DNA from: Albimonas sp963977235
GTDB lineage: Bacteria; Pseudomonadota; Alphaproteobacteria; Rhodobacterales; Rhodobacteraceae
Assembly: GCF_963977235.1 (NCBI RefSeq)
Contig: NZ_CAXBOD010000003.1
Coordinates: 62,001-126,000, forward strand
Direction of reading: 5' to 3'
DNA length: 64,000 bases
A program made the position numbers and the translations under genes. How positions within the stretch are numbered: position 1 is the first letter of the stretch; each line of letters opens with the position of its first letter. This document shows positions 32,549-43,237 of this stretch, one piece after another. The notes beneath the pieces were generated by a model. It was not told the DNA's origin. It saw only the letters and a list, made by a program, of their open reading frames with translations, and made no database searches.

Positions 32549-32703
32549 CGCGTTCCGGCCCCCCCTTGCCCCGCATTCGCCTCGCGGTCTCGTCATCGCG
32601 ACCGCCCGCCGCTTGATGCGCGCCCGCCGCGGGGTGTATCCATGCCAGGACGGGTCGCCGACGGGGAGAGCGGCCGGATCTTTACGTCTTATAGGGTGAA
32701 TTC

Positions 32704-34503
32704 ATGAAGCGCATCGCCAGCCGTCTTCCGGTCGTCGCCATCCTGGCGGCCCTCGCCGCCGCGACGGCGCCCGGAGCGCCGGCGCAAGCCGCCTCGATGG
32801 ACCCTTTCCTGGAGCAGCAGCAGACCGAGCAGGCGCTGAACCAGGCGGTGATGCTCTATGGCCAGGGCGCGTTCGAGGAGGCCGAGGCGGTCACCCGCAA
32901 CTACCTGCGCTTCGATCCCAGCTCGCCCAAGGCGCATGAGGTGCTGGGCGCGGTGCTCGCCAAGCAGGGCAAGGTCGAGGAGGCGATGGAGGCCCTGGAC
33001 ATGGCCGTCCGCCTCGATCCCAACCAGCCCGCCCCCCACGTGAACCGGGCGGTGCTGCTTCTGGGGATGGACAAGGTCGACGAGGCCCGCGAGGCGCTGG
33101 AGACGGCGGTCGAGCTCGACCCCGCGATGCTCCCCGCACGCGAGCGTCTGGGCCGGGTCTACGAGATCCTGGGCCGCTACGACGAGGCCATCGCGCAGTA
33201 CGAGGCCTATGTGGCCGCCTCGCCCGAGAGCGACGAGCCCGGCGTGCGCCTGAATCTCGCGAACCTCTACAACGCCCGCGGCAACCACGACCGGGCGCTG
33301 GCGGTGCTGTCCCCCTGGCAGCGCGACCGGACGGTCGACAGCGCCGTGCAGCGGGTGCTGGGCGACGCGATGCTGGGCCAGGGGCGCGCCGACGCGGCGG
33401 TCCGCCAGTTCCGCTTCGCCATCGACGTCGACCCCGAGAACCCCGCCAACCGGCTGGGCCTGGGCATGGCCCTGCGCGAGTCGGGCAGCCACCGCCAGGC
33501 CATGGAGCTGTTCGAGGAGCTGGTCGCGACGCTGCCCGACTCCCCGATCCCGGTGATGCAGGTCGCCGAGACCCAGCTCGTCATGGGCGACGTCGAGGCC
33601 GCCAAGGCGACCTTCCGCAAGGCCATCGAGATGGCCGACCAGCCCGGCGGGATCGAGCAGCGCTATGCCGCCGTGCTGATCGGCCACGGCGAGGCGGAGG
33701 CCGCCGCAGAGGTGCTCGAGGCCGCGGTCGAGCGGGACGGCGCCGACCCGCGCCGCCTGGCCGCGCTCGCCGCCGCCTACGGGGCCGCGGGCGACGCCGA
33801 GCGCCAGGAGGCCGCCCTCGCCCGCGCCCGGCAGGAGTTCCCCGAGGACCCCGGCAGCTTCATCCGACTGGCGATGTTCGAGCGTGACGCGGGCGACGCC
33901 GAGGGCGCGCTCGCCGTCGCGGCCGAGGGGCTCGAGGCTCACCCGTCAGAGCCGGTGCTGCTGCGCCTGGCGGCCATCGCCTCGCGCGATCTGGGCCACG
34001 ACGACGAGGCGGTGCGCTACGGCGAGCGGCTGCTGCGCCTGGAGCCCAACAGCGTCCCCGACCGGTTCATCTACGCCACCCTGCTCGACCGCGCCGGCAT
34101 GGACGGCCCCGCCGCGCAGTTCTACCGCCAGGTGGCCGAGCGTCAGCCCGACAACTGGGCGGCGATGAACAACCTCGCGCTCGTGCTCACGCGGCTGAGC
34201 CGTGACCAGGAGGCGCTGACCTACGCCCGCCGCGCCGCCCAGTTGCAGCCCGACAACCCCGCGGTGGCGCACACGCTGGGTTACGTCCTCTACAAGGTCG
34301 GCTCGCTGGGCGAGGCCGAGAAGCTGATGGAGAAGGCGGTCGGCGCCCTGCCCGAGGTGGGCGAGATCCGCTATCACTACGGCTACATCCTGCTCGCTCG
34401 CGGCCGCAAGGACGACGCCCGCGAGCAGCTGGAAAGGGGCCTCGAGCTGGACCCCGAGAACGCCGAGGCCCCCAAGGCCAAGGACATGCTGCTGAACATG
34501 TGA
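32704..34503 (+). CDS. Secreted/periplasmic tetratricopeptide repeat protein
   Basis: 599 aa with a signal peptide (MKRIASRLPVVAILAALAAATAPGAPAQA) and about fifteen TPR-like helix pairs from residue 40 to the end. Examples are GKVEEAMEALDMAVRLDPNQPAPHVNRAVLL and SLGEAEKLMEKAVGALPEVGEIRYHYGYILLARGRKDDAREQLERGLELDPENAEA. TPR arrays scaffold protein complexes. In the envelope of such bacteria they often serve polysaccharide export or the exosortase (PEP-CTERM) system, but nothing here fixes the partner. It is monocistronic, with TTTACG...TATAGG immediately upstream as a possible promoter and a strong terminator after it. Confidence 0.88.
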   Translation: MKRIASRLPVVAILAALAAATAPGAPAQAASMDPFLEQQQTEQALNQAVMLYGQGAFEEAEAVTRNYLRFDPSSPKAHEVLGAVLAKQGKVEEAMEALDMAVRLDPNQPAPHVNRAVLLLGMDKVDEAREALETAVELDPAMLPARERLGRVYEILGRYDEAIAQYEAYVAASPESDEPGVRLNLANLYNARGNHDRALAVLSPWQRDRTVDSAVQRVLGDAMLGQGRADAAVRQFRFAIDVDPENPANRLGLGMALRESGSHRQAMELFEELVATLPDSPIPVMQVAETQLVMGDVEAAKATFRKAIEMADQPGGIEQRYAAVLIGHGEAEAAAEVLEAAVERDGADPRRLAALAAAYGAAGDAERQEAALARARQEFPEDPGSFIRLAMFERDAGDAEGALAVAAEGLEAHPSEPVLLRLAAIASRDLGHDDEAVRYGERLLRLEPNSVPDRFIYATLLDRAGMDGPAAQFYRQVAERQPDNWAAMNNLALVLTRLSRDQEALTYARRAAQLQPDNPAVAHTLGYVLYKVGSLGEAEKLMEKAVGALPEVGEIRYHYGYILLARGRKDDAREQLERGLELDPENAEAPKAKDMLLNM

Positions 34504-34524
34504 GGCCGGCCCCGGGCCGATCCC

Positions 34525-34557
34525 AAAGGCCCCGCGGCGCCCCCGCGGGGCCTTTTG
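34525..34557 (+). terminator. Intrinsic terminator after the TPR gene
   Basis: A 13-bp perfect stem, AAAGGCCCCGCGG (34525-34537) / CCGCGGGGCCTTT (34543-34555), has a 5-nt loop and a T-tail. Confidence 0.9.
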
Positions 34558-34586
34558 CGTTGCGCTCCCCGGGGGGGCGAAACGGC

Positions 34587-34618
34587 AACGGCCCCGCGAG
34601 AAGGCTCGCGGGGCCGTT
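34587..34618 (-). terminator. Intrinsic terminator after pyrG
   Basis: A 14-bp perfect stem, AACGGCCCCGCGAG (34587-34600) / CTCGCGGGGCCGTT (34605-34618), lies 24 nt beyond the pyrG stop. Confidence 0.88.
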
Positions 34619-34641
34619 TCGCAGGCGCGGGCGGAGGGCCG

Positions 34642-36291
34642 TCAGACCAGGCGGGACTGGCGGACGGCGGCCTCGACGAAGCTGCGGAACAGGGGGTGGG
34701 GGTCGAAGGGCTTCGACTTCAGCTCGGGGTGGAACTGCACGCCGACGAACCAGGGGTGGTCGGGCAGCTCCATGATCTCCGGCAGGCGGCCGTCGGGCGA
34801 GAGGCCCGAGAAGCGCACGCCGCAGCCCTCCAGCCGCTCGCGGTACTTGATGTCGACCTCGTAGCGGTGGCGGTGCCGCTCGGCGATGTCGGTGTCGCCG
34901 TAGATCTCGGCGACCCGGCTGCCGGGCGTCAGCACCGCGTCATAGGCGCCCAGCCGCATGGTGCCGCCCTTGTCGTCGGCCACGTCGCGCTTGATCGTGC
35001 GGTTGCCCTCGACCCACTCGGACATGTGGAAGATCACCGGCTCGAAGCGCGCGTTGCCGCCCTTGGCCTCGTGGTCGAACTCCTGGGAGCCGGCGTTCTC
35101 GATCCCCAGAAGGTTCCGCGCCGCTTCGATCACCGCCATCTGCATGCCCAGACAGATGCCGAGATAGGGCACCTTGCGCTCGCGCGCGAAACGGGCGGCG
35201 TTGATCTTGCCCTCGGTGCCCCGCTCGCCGAAGCCGCCGGGCACGAGGATGCCGTGGAAGCCTTCGAGCTTGGCCGGCGCGTCGTCCGCCTCGAACACCT
35301 CGGCGTCGATCCACTCCACGCGGACCTTCACCCGGTTGGCGATGCCGCCGTGGGTCAGCGCCTCGTTGATCGACTTGTAGGCGTCTTCGAGCTGCGTGTA
35401 CTTGCCCACGATGGCGATGCGCACCTCGCCGTCGGGGTTGTGCACCGCGTCAGCCACGTCCAGCCACTTGTCCAGGTTCGGGCGCGGGGCGGGAGAGATG
35501 CGGAAGGCGTCCAGCACCGCCTGGTCCAGCCCCTCCTCATGATAGACCAGCGGCGCCTCGTAGATCGAGTTCAGGTCCAGCGCCGCGATCACCCGCTCGG
35601 GGCGCACGTTGCAGAACAGGGCGAGCTTCTCCCGCTCCTTCGGGGGGATCGGGGTCTGCGCACGGCAGACCAGCACGTCGGGGGCGAGGCCGATCGAGCG
35701 CAGCTCCTTGACCGAGTGCTGGGTGGGCTTGGTCTTCAGCTCGCCCGCCGCCGCGATCCAGGGCAGCAGGGTGAGGTGGATGAAGATGCAGTCCCCCGCC
35801 GGCTTCTCCTGAGAGAACTGGCGGATCGCCTCGAAGAAGGGCAGGCCCTCGATATCGCCGACGGTGCCGCCGATCTCGCACAGCATGAAGTCGACCTCAT
35901 CCTCGCCGATGCGGATGAAGTCCTTGATCTCGTTGGTGACGTGGGGAATGACCTGGATGGTCTTGCCCAGGTAGTCGCCGCGCCGCTCCTTGTCGAGAAC
36001 GTTCTGGTAGATGCGGCCCGAGGAAATCGAGTCGGTCTTGCGCGCGGCCACGCCCGTGAACCGCTCGTAATGGCCCAGGTCGAGGTCGGTCTCGGCCCCG
36101 TCGTCGGTGACGAAGACCTCGCCATGCTCGAACGGAGACATCGTTCCGGGGTCGACATTCAGATAGGGATCGAGCTTGCGCAGCCGGACGGAGTATCCGC
36201 GCGCCTGCAGAAGCGATCCCAGCGCCGCCGACGCCAGACCCTTGCCGAGCGACGACACGACGCCGCCGGTGATGAAGATGAAGCGCGCCAT
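34642..36291 (-). CDS. pyrG: CTP synthase
   Basis: 549 aa, full length. The N-terminal synthetase domain starts MARFIFITGGVVSSLGKGLASAALG (P-loop) with KLDPYLNVDPGTMSPFEHGEVFVTDDGAETDLDLGHYERF. The C-terminal glutamine amidotransferase has C380 in YLGICLGMQM and His/Glu in GVQFHPELKSKP. It makes CTP from UTP, ATP and glutamine in the cytoplasm. It stands alone between two terminators and a tRNA-Val gene. An AT-rich palindrome lies 78-98 nt upstream of its start. Confidence 0.98.
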   Translation of the reverse strand: MARFIFITGGVVSSLGKGLASAALGSLLQARGYSVRLRKLDPYLNVDPGTMSPFEHGEVFVTDDGAETDLDLGHYERFTGVAARKTDSISSGRIYQNVLDKERRGDYLGKTIQVIPHVTNEIKDFIRIGEDEVDFMLCEIGGTVGDIEGLPFFEAIRQFSQEKPAGDCIFIHLTLLPWIAAAGELKTKPTQHSVKELRSIGLAPDVLVCRAQTPIPPKEREKLALFCNVRPERVIAALDLNSIYEAPLVYHEEGLDQAVLDAFRISPAPRPNLDKWLDVADAVHNPDGEVRIAIVGKYTQLEDAYKSINEALTHGGIANRVKVRVEWIDAEVFEADDAPAKLEGFHGILVPGGFGERGTEGKINAARFARERKVPYLGICLGMQMAVIEAARNLLGIENAGSQEFDHEAKGGNARFEPVIFHMSEWVEGNRTIKRDVADDKGGTMRLGAYDAVLTPGSRVAEIYGDTDIAERHRHRYEVDIKYRERLEGCGVRFSGLSPDGRLPEIMELPDHPWFVGVQFHPELKSKPFDPHPLFRSFVEAAVRQSRLV

Positions 36292-36368
36292 TTGAAGCGG
36301 GTTCCCGTGGTCGATCCTGCGACGGCCGGAGGGGCGCTGGTCTGCGCCCGTCCCTCATGCACGGGACT

Positions 36369-36389
36369 CACGAAATACAGTATTTCGTG
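36369..36389 (-). promoter_or_regulatory. AT-rich perfect palindrome upstream of pyrG
   Basis: The arms CACGAAATA (36369-36377) and TATTTCGTG (36381-36389) are perfectly complementary with a 3-bp centre (CAG). The site is conspicuously AT-rich in a GC-rich region, lies 78-98 nt before the pyrG ATG and downstream of tRNA-Val. It fits a repressor operator better than a terminator (no G-C stem, no T-tract). The binding factor is unknown. Confidence 0.6.
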
Positions 36390-36460
36390 GCCCGCCACAA
36401 GGCGGCCGCAAGGTGAGGTGTCCTTGATGAGCCGGGCCCCAGCACGGGGCCGCCGGCGGA

Positions 36461-36536
36461 TGGTGGGCGGTGACGGGATCGAACCGCCGACATCCTCGGT
36501 GTAAACGAGGCGCTCTGCCAGCTGAGCTAACCGCCC
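36461..36536 (-). tRNA. tRNA-Val (anticodon UAC)
   Basis: A complete 76-nt cloverleaf on the minus strand with encoded CCA. The acceptor stem is GGGCGGT/ACCGCCC, the D-arm GCTC...GAGC, the anticodon arm CCTCG-TTTACAC-CGAGG (anticodon UAC) and the T-arm GGCGG-TTCGATC-CCGTC. Confidence 0.96.
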
Positions 36537-36783
36537 GGTCGCGCGAGGGGATAGGCGAAGCGGCGCGGGGCGTCAATGCGGCGGCGCGCCGGGCCGCCCG
36601 CGCAGAGGGCCGTTGCGGCCGCCGCTCCGGAATGACCCGGACGTCCGGCCCCGGCGCGGGCCCGACGCCGGCGCCTCCGCCGGGTCATGCTGCCAGACGC
36701 CGCACAACCCCTGCGGCGCCATGACTTGGACGGCGCCGGGCCCGCTGCTAGAGGTTGGCGGTTGGACGCAATCGCAGGCTCGC

Positions 36784-37863
36784 ATGACCCATCCCCCGGC
36801 CGCTTCGGGCTACGTTCCGTCGCTCGACGGGCTGAGAGCCGTCTCGATCCTCGTGGTCTTCGTCAGCCACGTCGGCTTTGGCGACATCGTTCCCGGCGGG
36901 TTCGGCGTCACCGTCTTCTTCTTCCTGTCGGGCTACCTGATCACCACCCTGCTGTGCCGGGAGTTCGCGGCCTACGGGCGGATCTCGCTGCGGGCGTTCT
37001 ACCTGCGCCGGCTGGTGCGCCTGGGGCCGCCGCTGATCGTGACGCTGGCCTTCGCCACCGCGCTGGGCGCGGCCGGGCTGGTGGGCGGGGCCTACGATCC
37101 GGGCATCCTGATCAGTCAGATCTTCTTCTACTACAACTACTATGTGCTCGCCGCGGGGGGCAGCTGGATCTACGGGCTCGAGATCCTGTGGTCGCTGTCG
37201 ATCGAGGAGCATTTCTACATTGTCTGGCCGGCGCTGTTCATGGGGCTGGCGCTGGCGGATCCGAAGACGGCGCTGCGCACGCTGGCGGGGCTGCTGGTCG
37301 CGGCGCTGGTCTGGCGCGTCGTGCGGCACCTGGTCTTCGGCGCGGACGAGTGGACCATCTACATCTCGACCGACACGCGCTTCGACAGCCTGATCTACGG
37401 CTGCCTGCTGGCCTTCGCCCAGTGGCGAGGCGCCGCCGCGCGGCTGTTTCCCGACGGCTTGGGGCGCAACCTGCTGATCCTCGCCAGCCTCGTCCTGCTG
37501 CTGGCGAGCTTCGTGATCCGCGACCCGACCTTCCGCTCGACCCTGCGCTATTCGCTGCAGGGCGTCGCGCTGATCCCGATCTTCCACTACGCGGTGACGC
37601 GCCCGGAGCTGTGGGTCTTCCGCCCCCTGAACTGGGCGCCCGTGCGCCGGCTGGGGGTCTACTCCTACACGTTCTACCTGGTGCATTTCGTGCTGGTCGG
37701 CGTGGTCACGACCCTCGGCCTGGGGGAGCCGCGCTCGATCGCGCTGTTCGTGCTCGCGGGCGGAGGGTCGACGCTGTTCGCCGCGGCGGTGCATCGCTGG
37801 GCGGAGCGGCCGTTGAAGCCGCTGCGCGCGCGCCTCACCGGACATGACGAGCGGCGGGCCTGA
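36784..37863 (+). CDS. Membrane acyltransferase (acyltransferase-3 family, OafA/YrhL-like)
   Basis: A 359-aa protein with about ten membrane helices. Family motifs are SLDGLRAVSILVVFVSHVG (catalytic His in the first helix region), GGFGVTVFFFLSGYLITTLL and FYLRRLVRLGPPLIVTL, with WSLSIEEHFYIVWP (the conserved E/H block) in the middle. It transfers acyl groups, typically O-acetyl, to sugars of lipopolysaccharide, exopolysaccharide or peptidoglycan. The start at 36784 is chosen because upstream residues are low-complexity. The next gene overlaps its end by 20 nt and encodes an SGNH-type protein, the usual periplasmic partner of such acyltransferases. Confidence 0.92.
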   Translation: MTHPPAASGYVPSLDGLRAVSILVVFVSHVGFGDIVPGGFGVTVFFFLSGYLITTLLCREFAAYGRISLRAFYLRRLVRLGPPLIVTLAFATALGAAGLVGGAYDPGILISQIFFYYNYYVLAAGGSWIYGLEILWSLSIEEHFYIVWPALFMGLALADPKTALRTLAGLLVAALVWRVVRHLVFGADEWTIYISTDTRFDSLIYGCLLAFAQWRGAAARLFPDGLGRNLLILASLVLLLASFVIRDPTFRSTLRYSLQGVALIPIFHYAVTRPELWVFRPLNWAPVRRLGVYSYTFYLVHFVLVGVVTTLGLGEPRSIALFVLAGGGSTLFAAAVHRWAERPLKPLRARLTGHDERRA

Positions 37864-38830
37864 GAGGATGGCCCGGCCTCGCAGGCGAGCCTCCAGGCGG
37901 ATGCTGGCGGCGGCGCTGGCGCTGGTCGTGGCGCTGCTCGGGCTCGAGGCTGTCCTGCGCTGGGGCGTGGGGATGGGCGATCCGCCCATCGCGCTGCGCG
38001 ACGCGGCGGTCGAGTACCGGCTCGCGCCCGCGGCCAGCTATCGTCGCTGGGGCAACCGGATCGAGATCAACAGCCAGGGCCTGCGCGCGCCGGAGTTCGA
38101 CGCCACACCCGCCCCGGACGAGCGTCGGGCGCTGCTGATCGGCGACAGCATCGTCTACGGCAATCACTTCCTCGACCAGCCCGAGACCGTGGCCTACCGG
38201 ATGACGCAGGCCCTGGCCGAAGCGCCGTCGCTCTCGGGCTGTGTCCCGCTCGCGATCCCGATGGCGACCTCGAGCTGGGGGCCGGTGAACGAGGCGGCGA
38301 TGCTGGCCCGCGAGGGAGCCTATGGCGCCGAGGCGGCGCTGATCGTGGTCTCGGCCCATGACATGCTGGACGTGCCCGACGGCGCCTCGGTGGTGCCCTA
38401 CCGGCTGGCGCCGAGCTGGACGGCGATCGGCGACGCCCTGACCGCGGTCTATGAGCGCCACGCCCCGCGCTGGCTGCAGGCGCCGCCTCCCCCTCCGGCG
38501 CCGGCCGAGCGGCGCAAGGCGATGACCCTCGCGGCGCTGGACGCGATGCAGGCGCAGCTGACCGCCGAGGGGGCCTGGGTCGCCCTCGTCTATCACCCCA
38601 TGAAGGGCGAGGCGGCGAAGCCCTCCTCGGAGTTCAAGCGGGGGTTCGAGAACTGGGCGCGGCGGCAGGGCGTGCCCTTCGTCGACCTGGGCGAGATCCC
38701 CGGGCAGGAGATGGGATACCGCGACGGGCTCCACCCCGACGCAAGAGGCGCGGCCGCGATCGCCGAGGCGCTGGCCGAGGTGGCGGCAGCGCGAATGCGC
38801 GGATGCGAGGCCGGCGCCGCGCGTCCCTGA
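37844..38830 (+). CDS. Membrane-anchored SGNH-hydrolase-like protein
   Basis: 328 aa (an alternative ATG at 37868 lies just past the previous stop). One N-terminal membrane helix (RMLAAALALVVALLGLEAVL) is followed by a periplasmic SGNH fold: block I LLIGDSIVYGNHF (nucleophile Ser), N in SSWGPVNEAA, and C-terminal DGLHPDARG carrying the Asp-x-x-His pair. It probably completes acyl transfer or removes acyl groups in the periplasm together with the preceding acyltransferase. A very strong bidirectional terminator follows. Confidence 0.85.
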   Translation: MTSGGPERMARPRRRASRRMLAAALALVVALLGLEAVLRWGVGMGDPPIALRDAAVEYRLAPAASYRRWGNRIEINSQGLRAPEFDATPAPDERRALLIGDSIVYGNHFLDQPETVAYRMTQALAEAPSLSGCVPLAIPMATSSWGPVNEAAMLAREGAYGAEAALIVVSAHDMLDVPDGASVVPYRLAPSWTAIGDALTAVYERHAPRWLQAPPPPPAPAERRKAMTLAALDAMQAQLTAEGAWVALVYHPMKGEAAKPSSEFKRGFENWARRQGVPFVDLGEIPGQEMGYRDGLHPDARGAAAIAEALAEVAAARMRGCEAGAARP

Positions 38831-38861
38831 GAGCGGGCCCGGGTTAGGGTCCTGGCGCGCG

Positions 38862-38892
38862 AAAAGGGGCGGCCCGCCGGGCCGCCCCTTTT
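38862..38892. terminator. Bidirectional intrinsic terminator between the SGNH gene and lon
   Basis: A 14-bp perfect stem, AAAAGGGGCGGCCC (38862-38875) / GGGCCGCCCCTTTT (38879-38892), with a 3-nt loop gives a T-run on both strands. Confidence 0.95.
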
Positions 38893-38912
38893 CAGTTCTC
38901 GTTTGCCGCGGA

Positions 38913-41339
38913 TCAGTGCGGGCGCACTTCCGTCGCGCGGGGCTCGGAGGCGCGGGCGGCGGCCTCGGCTTCGGCCTCGGTCCACTCGGTCGGCTCGGGC
39001 TGGCGCGTCAGGGCCTGGCGCAGGACCTCGGTCACGTTCTCGACCGGGATGATCTCGAGCCCCGTCTTCACGTTGTCGGGGATGTCGGGCAGGTCCTTCA
39101 CGTTGTCCTTGGGGATCAGCACCGTCTTGATGCCGCCCCGCAGGGCCGCCAGCAGCTTCTCCTTCAGGCCGCCGATCGGCAGCACGTTGCCGCGCAGGCT
39201 GACCTCGCCGGTCATGGCGATATCCTTGCGCACCGGGATCTGAGTCAGCACGGACACGATCGAGGTGACCATGCCGATGCCCGCCGAGGGCCCGTCCTTG
39301 GGCGTCGCGCCGTCGGGCACGTGCACGTGGATGTCGATCTTCTCGAACACCGGCGGCTTGATCCCGAGGTCCACCGACTTCGAGCGGACGTAGGACGAGG
39401 CCGCGTCGATCGACTCCTTCATCACGTCGCCCAGCTTGCCGGTGGTCTTCATCCGGCCCTTGCCCGGCAGCTTCAGCGCCTCGATCGACAGCAGGTCGCC
39501 GCCGACCTCGGTCCAGGCGAGGCCGGTCACGACGCCGATCTGGTCCTCCTCCTCGGCGAGGCCGTACTTGAAGCGCGGCACGCCCAGGTGGTCGGCGATC
39601 TTGGCCTCGGTGACGTGCACCGACGTGGCGCCGTCCTTGACGATCTCGGTGATCGCCTTGCGGCAGGTCTTGGCGAGCTCCCGCTCGAGGTTCCGCACGC
39701 CCGCCTCACGGGTGTAGCGGCGCACGATCTCCAGCAGGGCGGCGTCGTCGATCTGATACTCGCCGGGCTTCAGCGCGTGGGCCTTCATCTGCTTGGGCAG
39801 CAGGTGACGCTTGGCGATCTCGAGCTTCTCGTCCTCGGTGTAGCCGCTGATCGTGATGATCTCCATCCGGTCCAGCAGCGGACGCGGCATGTTGTAGGAG
39901 TTCGCCGTGGTCAGGAACAGCACGTTCGAAAGGTCGTATTCGACCTCCAGGTAGTGGTCCATGAAGGTCGAGTTCTGCTCGGGATCCAGCACCTCGAGCA
40001 TCGCCGAGGCCGGGTCTCCGCGGAAGTCCTGGCCCATCTTGTCGATCTCGTCGAGCAGGATCAGCGGGTTGACCGACTTGGCCTTCTTCATCGACTGGAT
40101 GATCTTGCCGGGCATCGAGCCGATGTAGGTCCGACGGTGGCCGCGGATCTCCGCCTCGTCCCGGACGCCGCCGAGCGAGATGCGGATGAACTCGCGCCCC
40201 GTGGCCTTGGCCACCGACTTGCCGAGGCTGGTCTTGCCCACGCCCGGAGGGCCGACGAGGCACAGGATCGGCCCCTTCAGCTTCTGGCTGCGCTGCTGCA
40301 CGGCCAGGAACTCGACGATCCGCTCCTTGACCTTCTCGAGGCCGAAGTGGTCGTCGTCGAGAATCTTCTGGGCGTTGTGCAGGTCCTTCTTCACGCGGGT
40401 GCGCTTGCCCCACGGGATCGACAGCATCCAGTCGAGGTAGTTGCGCACCACGGTCGATTCCGCGGACATCGGCGCCATCTGGCGAAGCTTCTTAAGCTCG
40501 GCCATCGCCTTGTCCTTGGCCTCGGACGAGAGCTTGGTCTTCTCGATCCGGTCCTCGTACTCGCCGACCTCGTCGCGGCCGTCCTCGCCCTCGCCGAGCT
40601 CGCGCTGGATCGCCTTCATCTGCTCGTTGAGGTAGTACTCGCGCTGGGTCTTCTCCATCTGGGTCTTGACCCGGCTCTTGATCTTCTTCTCGACCTTGAG
40701 CACCGAGATCTCGCCCTGGATCAGGCCGTAGATCTTCTCCAGCCGCGCCTCGACCGACAGCGTCTCAAGCAGGGTCTGCTTCTCGGAGAGCTTCACCGAG
40801 AGGTGGCCCGCGATGGTGTCGGCCAGGCGCGAGGGGTTCTCGACCTCGGCGATCGAGCCGAGCGCCTCGTCGGGCACGGACTTGTTGAGCTTGACGTATT
40901 TCTCGAACTCGTCGGACAGCGAGCGGGTCAGCGCCTCGACGGCGGCCGGGTCGCCGGTCTCCTCGGTCAGGATCTCGGCGGTGGCCTCGAAATACGGCTC
41001 GGTCGAGGAGAAGTCGGTGATGCGCGCGCGCTTCTGCCCCTCGACCAGCACCTTCACGGTGCCGTCGGGGAGCTTCAGCAGCTGCAGCACATTGGCCACC
41101 ACGCCCGAGCGGTAGATGTCGTTCTCGTCGGGGTCGTCCTCGCCCGGGTCGGTCTGCGAGGCGAGCAGGATCGACTTGTCGGTCCGCATCACCTCTTCGA
41201 GCGCGCGCACGGATTTGTCGCGGCCCACGAAGAGGGGGACGATCATGTGGGGGAAGACCACGATGTCACGCAGCGGCAGGACCGGGAGGGTCACCTTGCC
41301 GGCGTCGGAAGCGGGGGCGCTCGTGGGAGTCTCGGACAT
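38913..41339 (-). CDS. lon: ATP-dependent protease La (Lon)
   Basis: 808 aa. The N-terminal substrate domain (VLPLRDIVVFPHMIVPLFVGRDKS) is followed by a coiled helical domain (EYYLNEQMKAIQRELGE), AAA+ module with Walker A GPPGVGKTSLGKS and Walker B LILLDEIDKM, then the protease domain with catalytic S685 in DGPSAGIGMV and K728 in GGLKEKLLAALRGG. It degrades misfolded and regulatory proteins in the cytoplasm. The start at 41339 is set by AAAAGGAAGAACC upstream and the family N-terminus; the frame is open 55 codons further. It lies downstream of clpX with a 387-nt gap holding the clpX terminator, so it is probably transcribed separately. Confidence 0.98.
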   Translation of the reverse strand: MSETPTSAPASDAGKVTLPVLPLRDIVVFPHMIVPLFVGRDKSVRALEEVMRTDKSILLASQTDPGEDDPDENDIYRSGVVANVLQLLKLPDGTVKVLVEGQKRARITDFSSTEPYFEATAEILTEETGDPAAVEALTRSLSDEFEKYVKLNKSVPDEALGSIAEVENPSRLADTIAGHLSVKLSEKQTLLETLSVEARLEKIYGLIQGEISVLKVEKKIKSRVKTQMEKTQREYYLNEQMKAIQRELGEGEDGRDEVGEYEDRIEKTKLSSEAKDKAMAELKKLRQMAPMSAESTVVRNYLDWMLSIPWGKRTRVKKDLHNAQKILDDDHFGLEKVKERIVEFLAVQQRSQKLKGPILCLVGPPGVGKTSLGKSVAKATGREFIRISLGGVRDEAEIRGHRRTYIGSMPGKIIQSMKKAKSVNPLILLDEIDKMGQDFRGDPASAMLEVLDPEQNSTFMDHYLEVEYDLSNVLFLTTANSYNMPRPLLDRMEIITISGYTEDEKLEIAKRHLLPKQMKAHALKPGEYQIDDAALLEIVRRYTREAGVRNLERELAKTCRKAITEIVKDGATSVHVTEAKIADHLGVPRFKYGLAEEEDQIGVVTGLAWTEVGGDLLSIEALKLPGKGRMKTTGKLGDVMKESIDAASSYVRSKSVDLGIKPPVFEKIDIHVHVPDGATPKDGPSAGIGMVTSIVSVLTQIPVRKDIAMTGEVSLRGNVLPIGGLKEKLLAALRGGIKTVLIPKDNVKDLPDIPDNVKTGLEIIPVENVTEVLRQALTRQPEPTEWTEAEAEAAARASEPRATEVRPH

Positions 41340-41673
41340 GGTTCTTCCTTTTCGGCGGATCACCCGGTCCCGGCACGCGGCGACGGGGGGATCCCGGGAG
41401 GGAATCGTCGCCCACCCGGGGCGGCGCGACGATATTTGAAGGTGGATCGCAAGGGGGCCGGAATCAAGGAGTCGAAGGTCGCGACCCTCGGCGCGGGCGG
41501 GCATTCATATTGTTTCCCGTCAGGCGACACGGCCGCCGCAGGGCGGGGCCTCGCTCGCCGCCCGCCTGGCCGCGCCGCTGCCGAGACCGATTCCGCGCGC
41601 GTCCGGCGGCCAGGGGCAAGGCTCCCGCGGCGCCACCCGGAAGCGACCCCGCGGGATCAACCGGAAACGACAA
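41340..41673. other. Intergenic region upstream of lon
   Basis: No gene is supported. AT-richer patches at 41430-41440 (AAATATC on the minus strand) and 41500-41515 probably contain the lon promoter, but spacing to a -35 match could not be settled. Confidence 0.35.
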
Positions 41674-41699
41674 CGGGAGCGCCCGACAGGACGCTCCCG
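41674..41699 (-). terminator. Probable terminator of clpX
   Basis: An 8-bp stem, CGGGAGCG (41674-41681) / CGCTCCCG (41692-41699), with a 10-nt loop lies 28 nt past the clpX stop. On the minus strand it is followed by GTTGTCGTTT. Confidence 0.6.
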
Positions 41700-41726
41700 A
41701 AACGATCAGACCCGTTGGCGCGCAGA

Positions 41727-42998
<1,272 letters not shown>

Positions 42999-43195
42999 CC
43001 AGTTCTCCCGCCCCGTGGTTCGCGCCACGGGGTCACCGTAGGTCCTCGAACCTTAAGGGATCGCTATCTCAAGCGGCGAATCCCGGCGTTTCGCCCATTC
43101 CTGCATGCCGCGGCGGCGGAGGCAAGGGCGAAGCCCATGCAATTCCGACGCGAGCCGACGACGAAACCGTGATCGCGCCGTCGCTTGCGCCCGCG

Positions 43196-43228
43196 CGTCG
43201 GGCCCCGCCGCGGCGGAGGGGCCCGACG
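43196..43228 (-). terminator. Hairpin after clpP
   Basis: An 11-bp stem, CGTCGGGCCCC (43196-43206) / GGGGCCCGACG (43218-43228), directly follows the clpP stop on the minus strand. There is no T-run, so it may be a partial terminator or mRNA 3'-stabiliser. Confidence 0.5.
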
Positions 43229-43237
43229 TCGCGCCGA

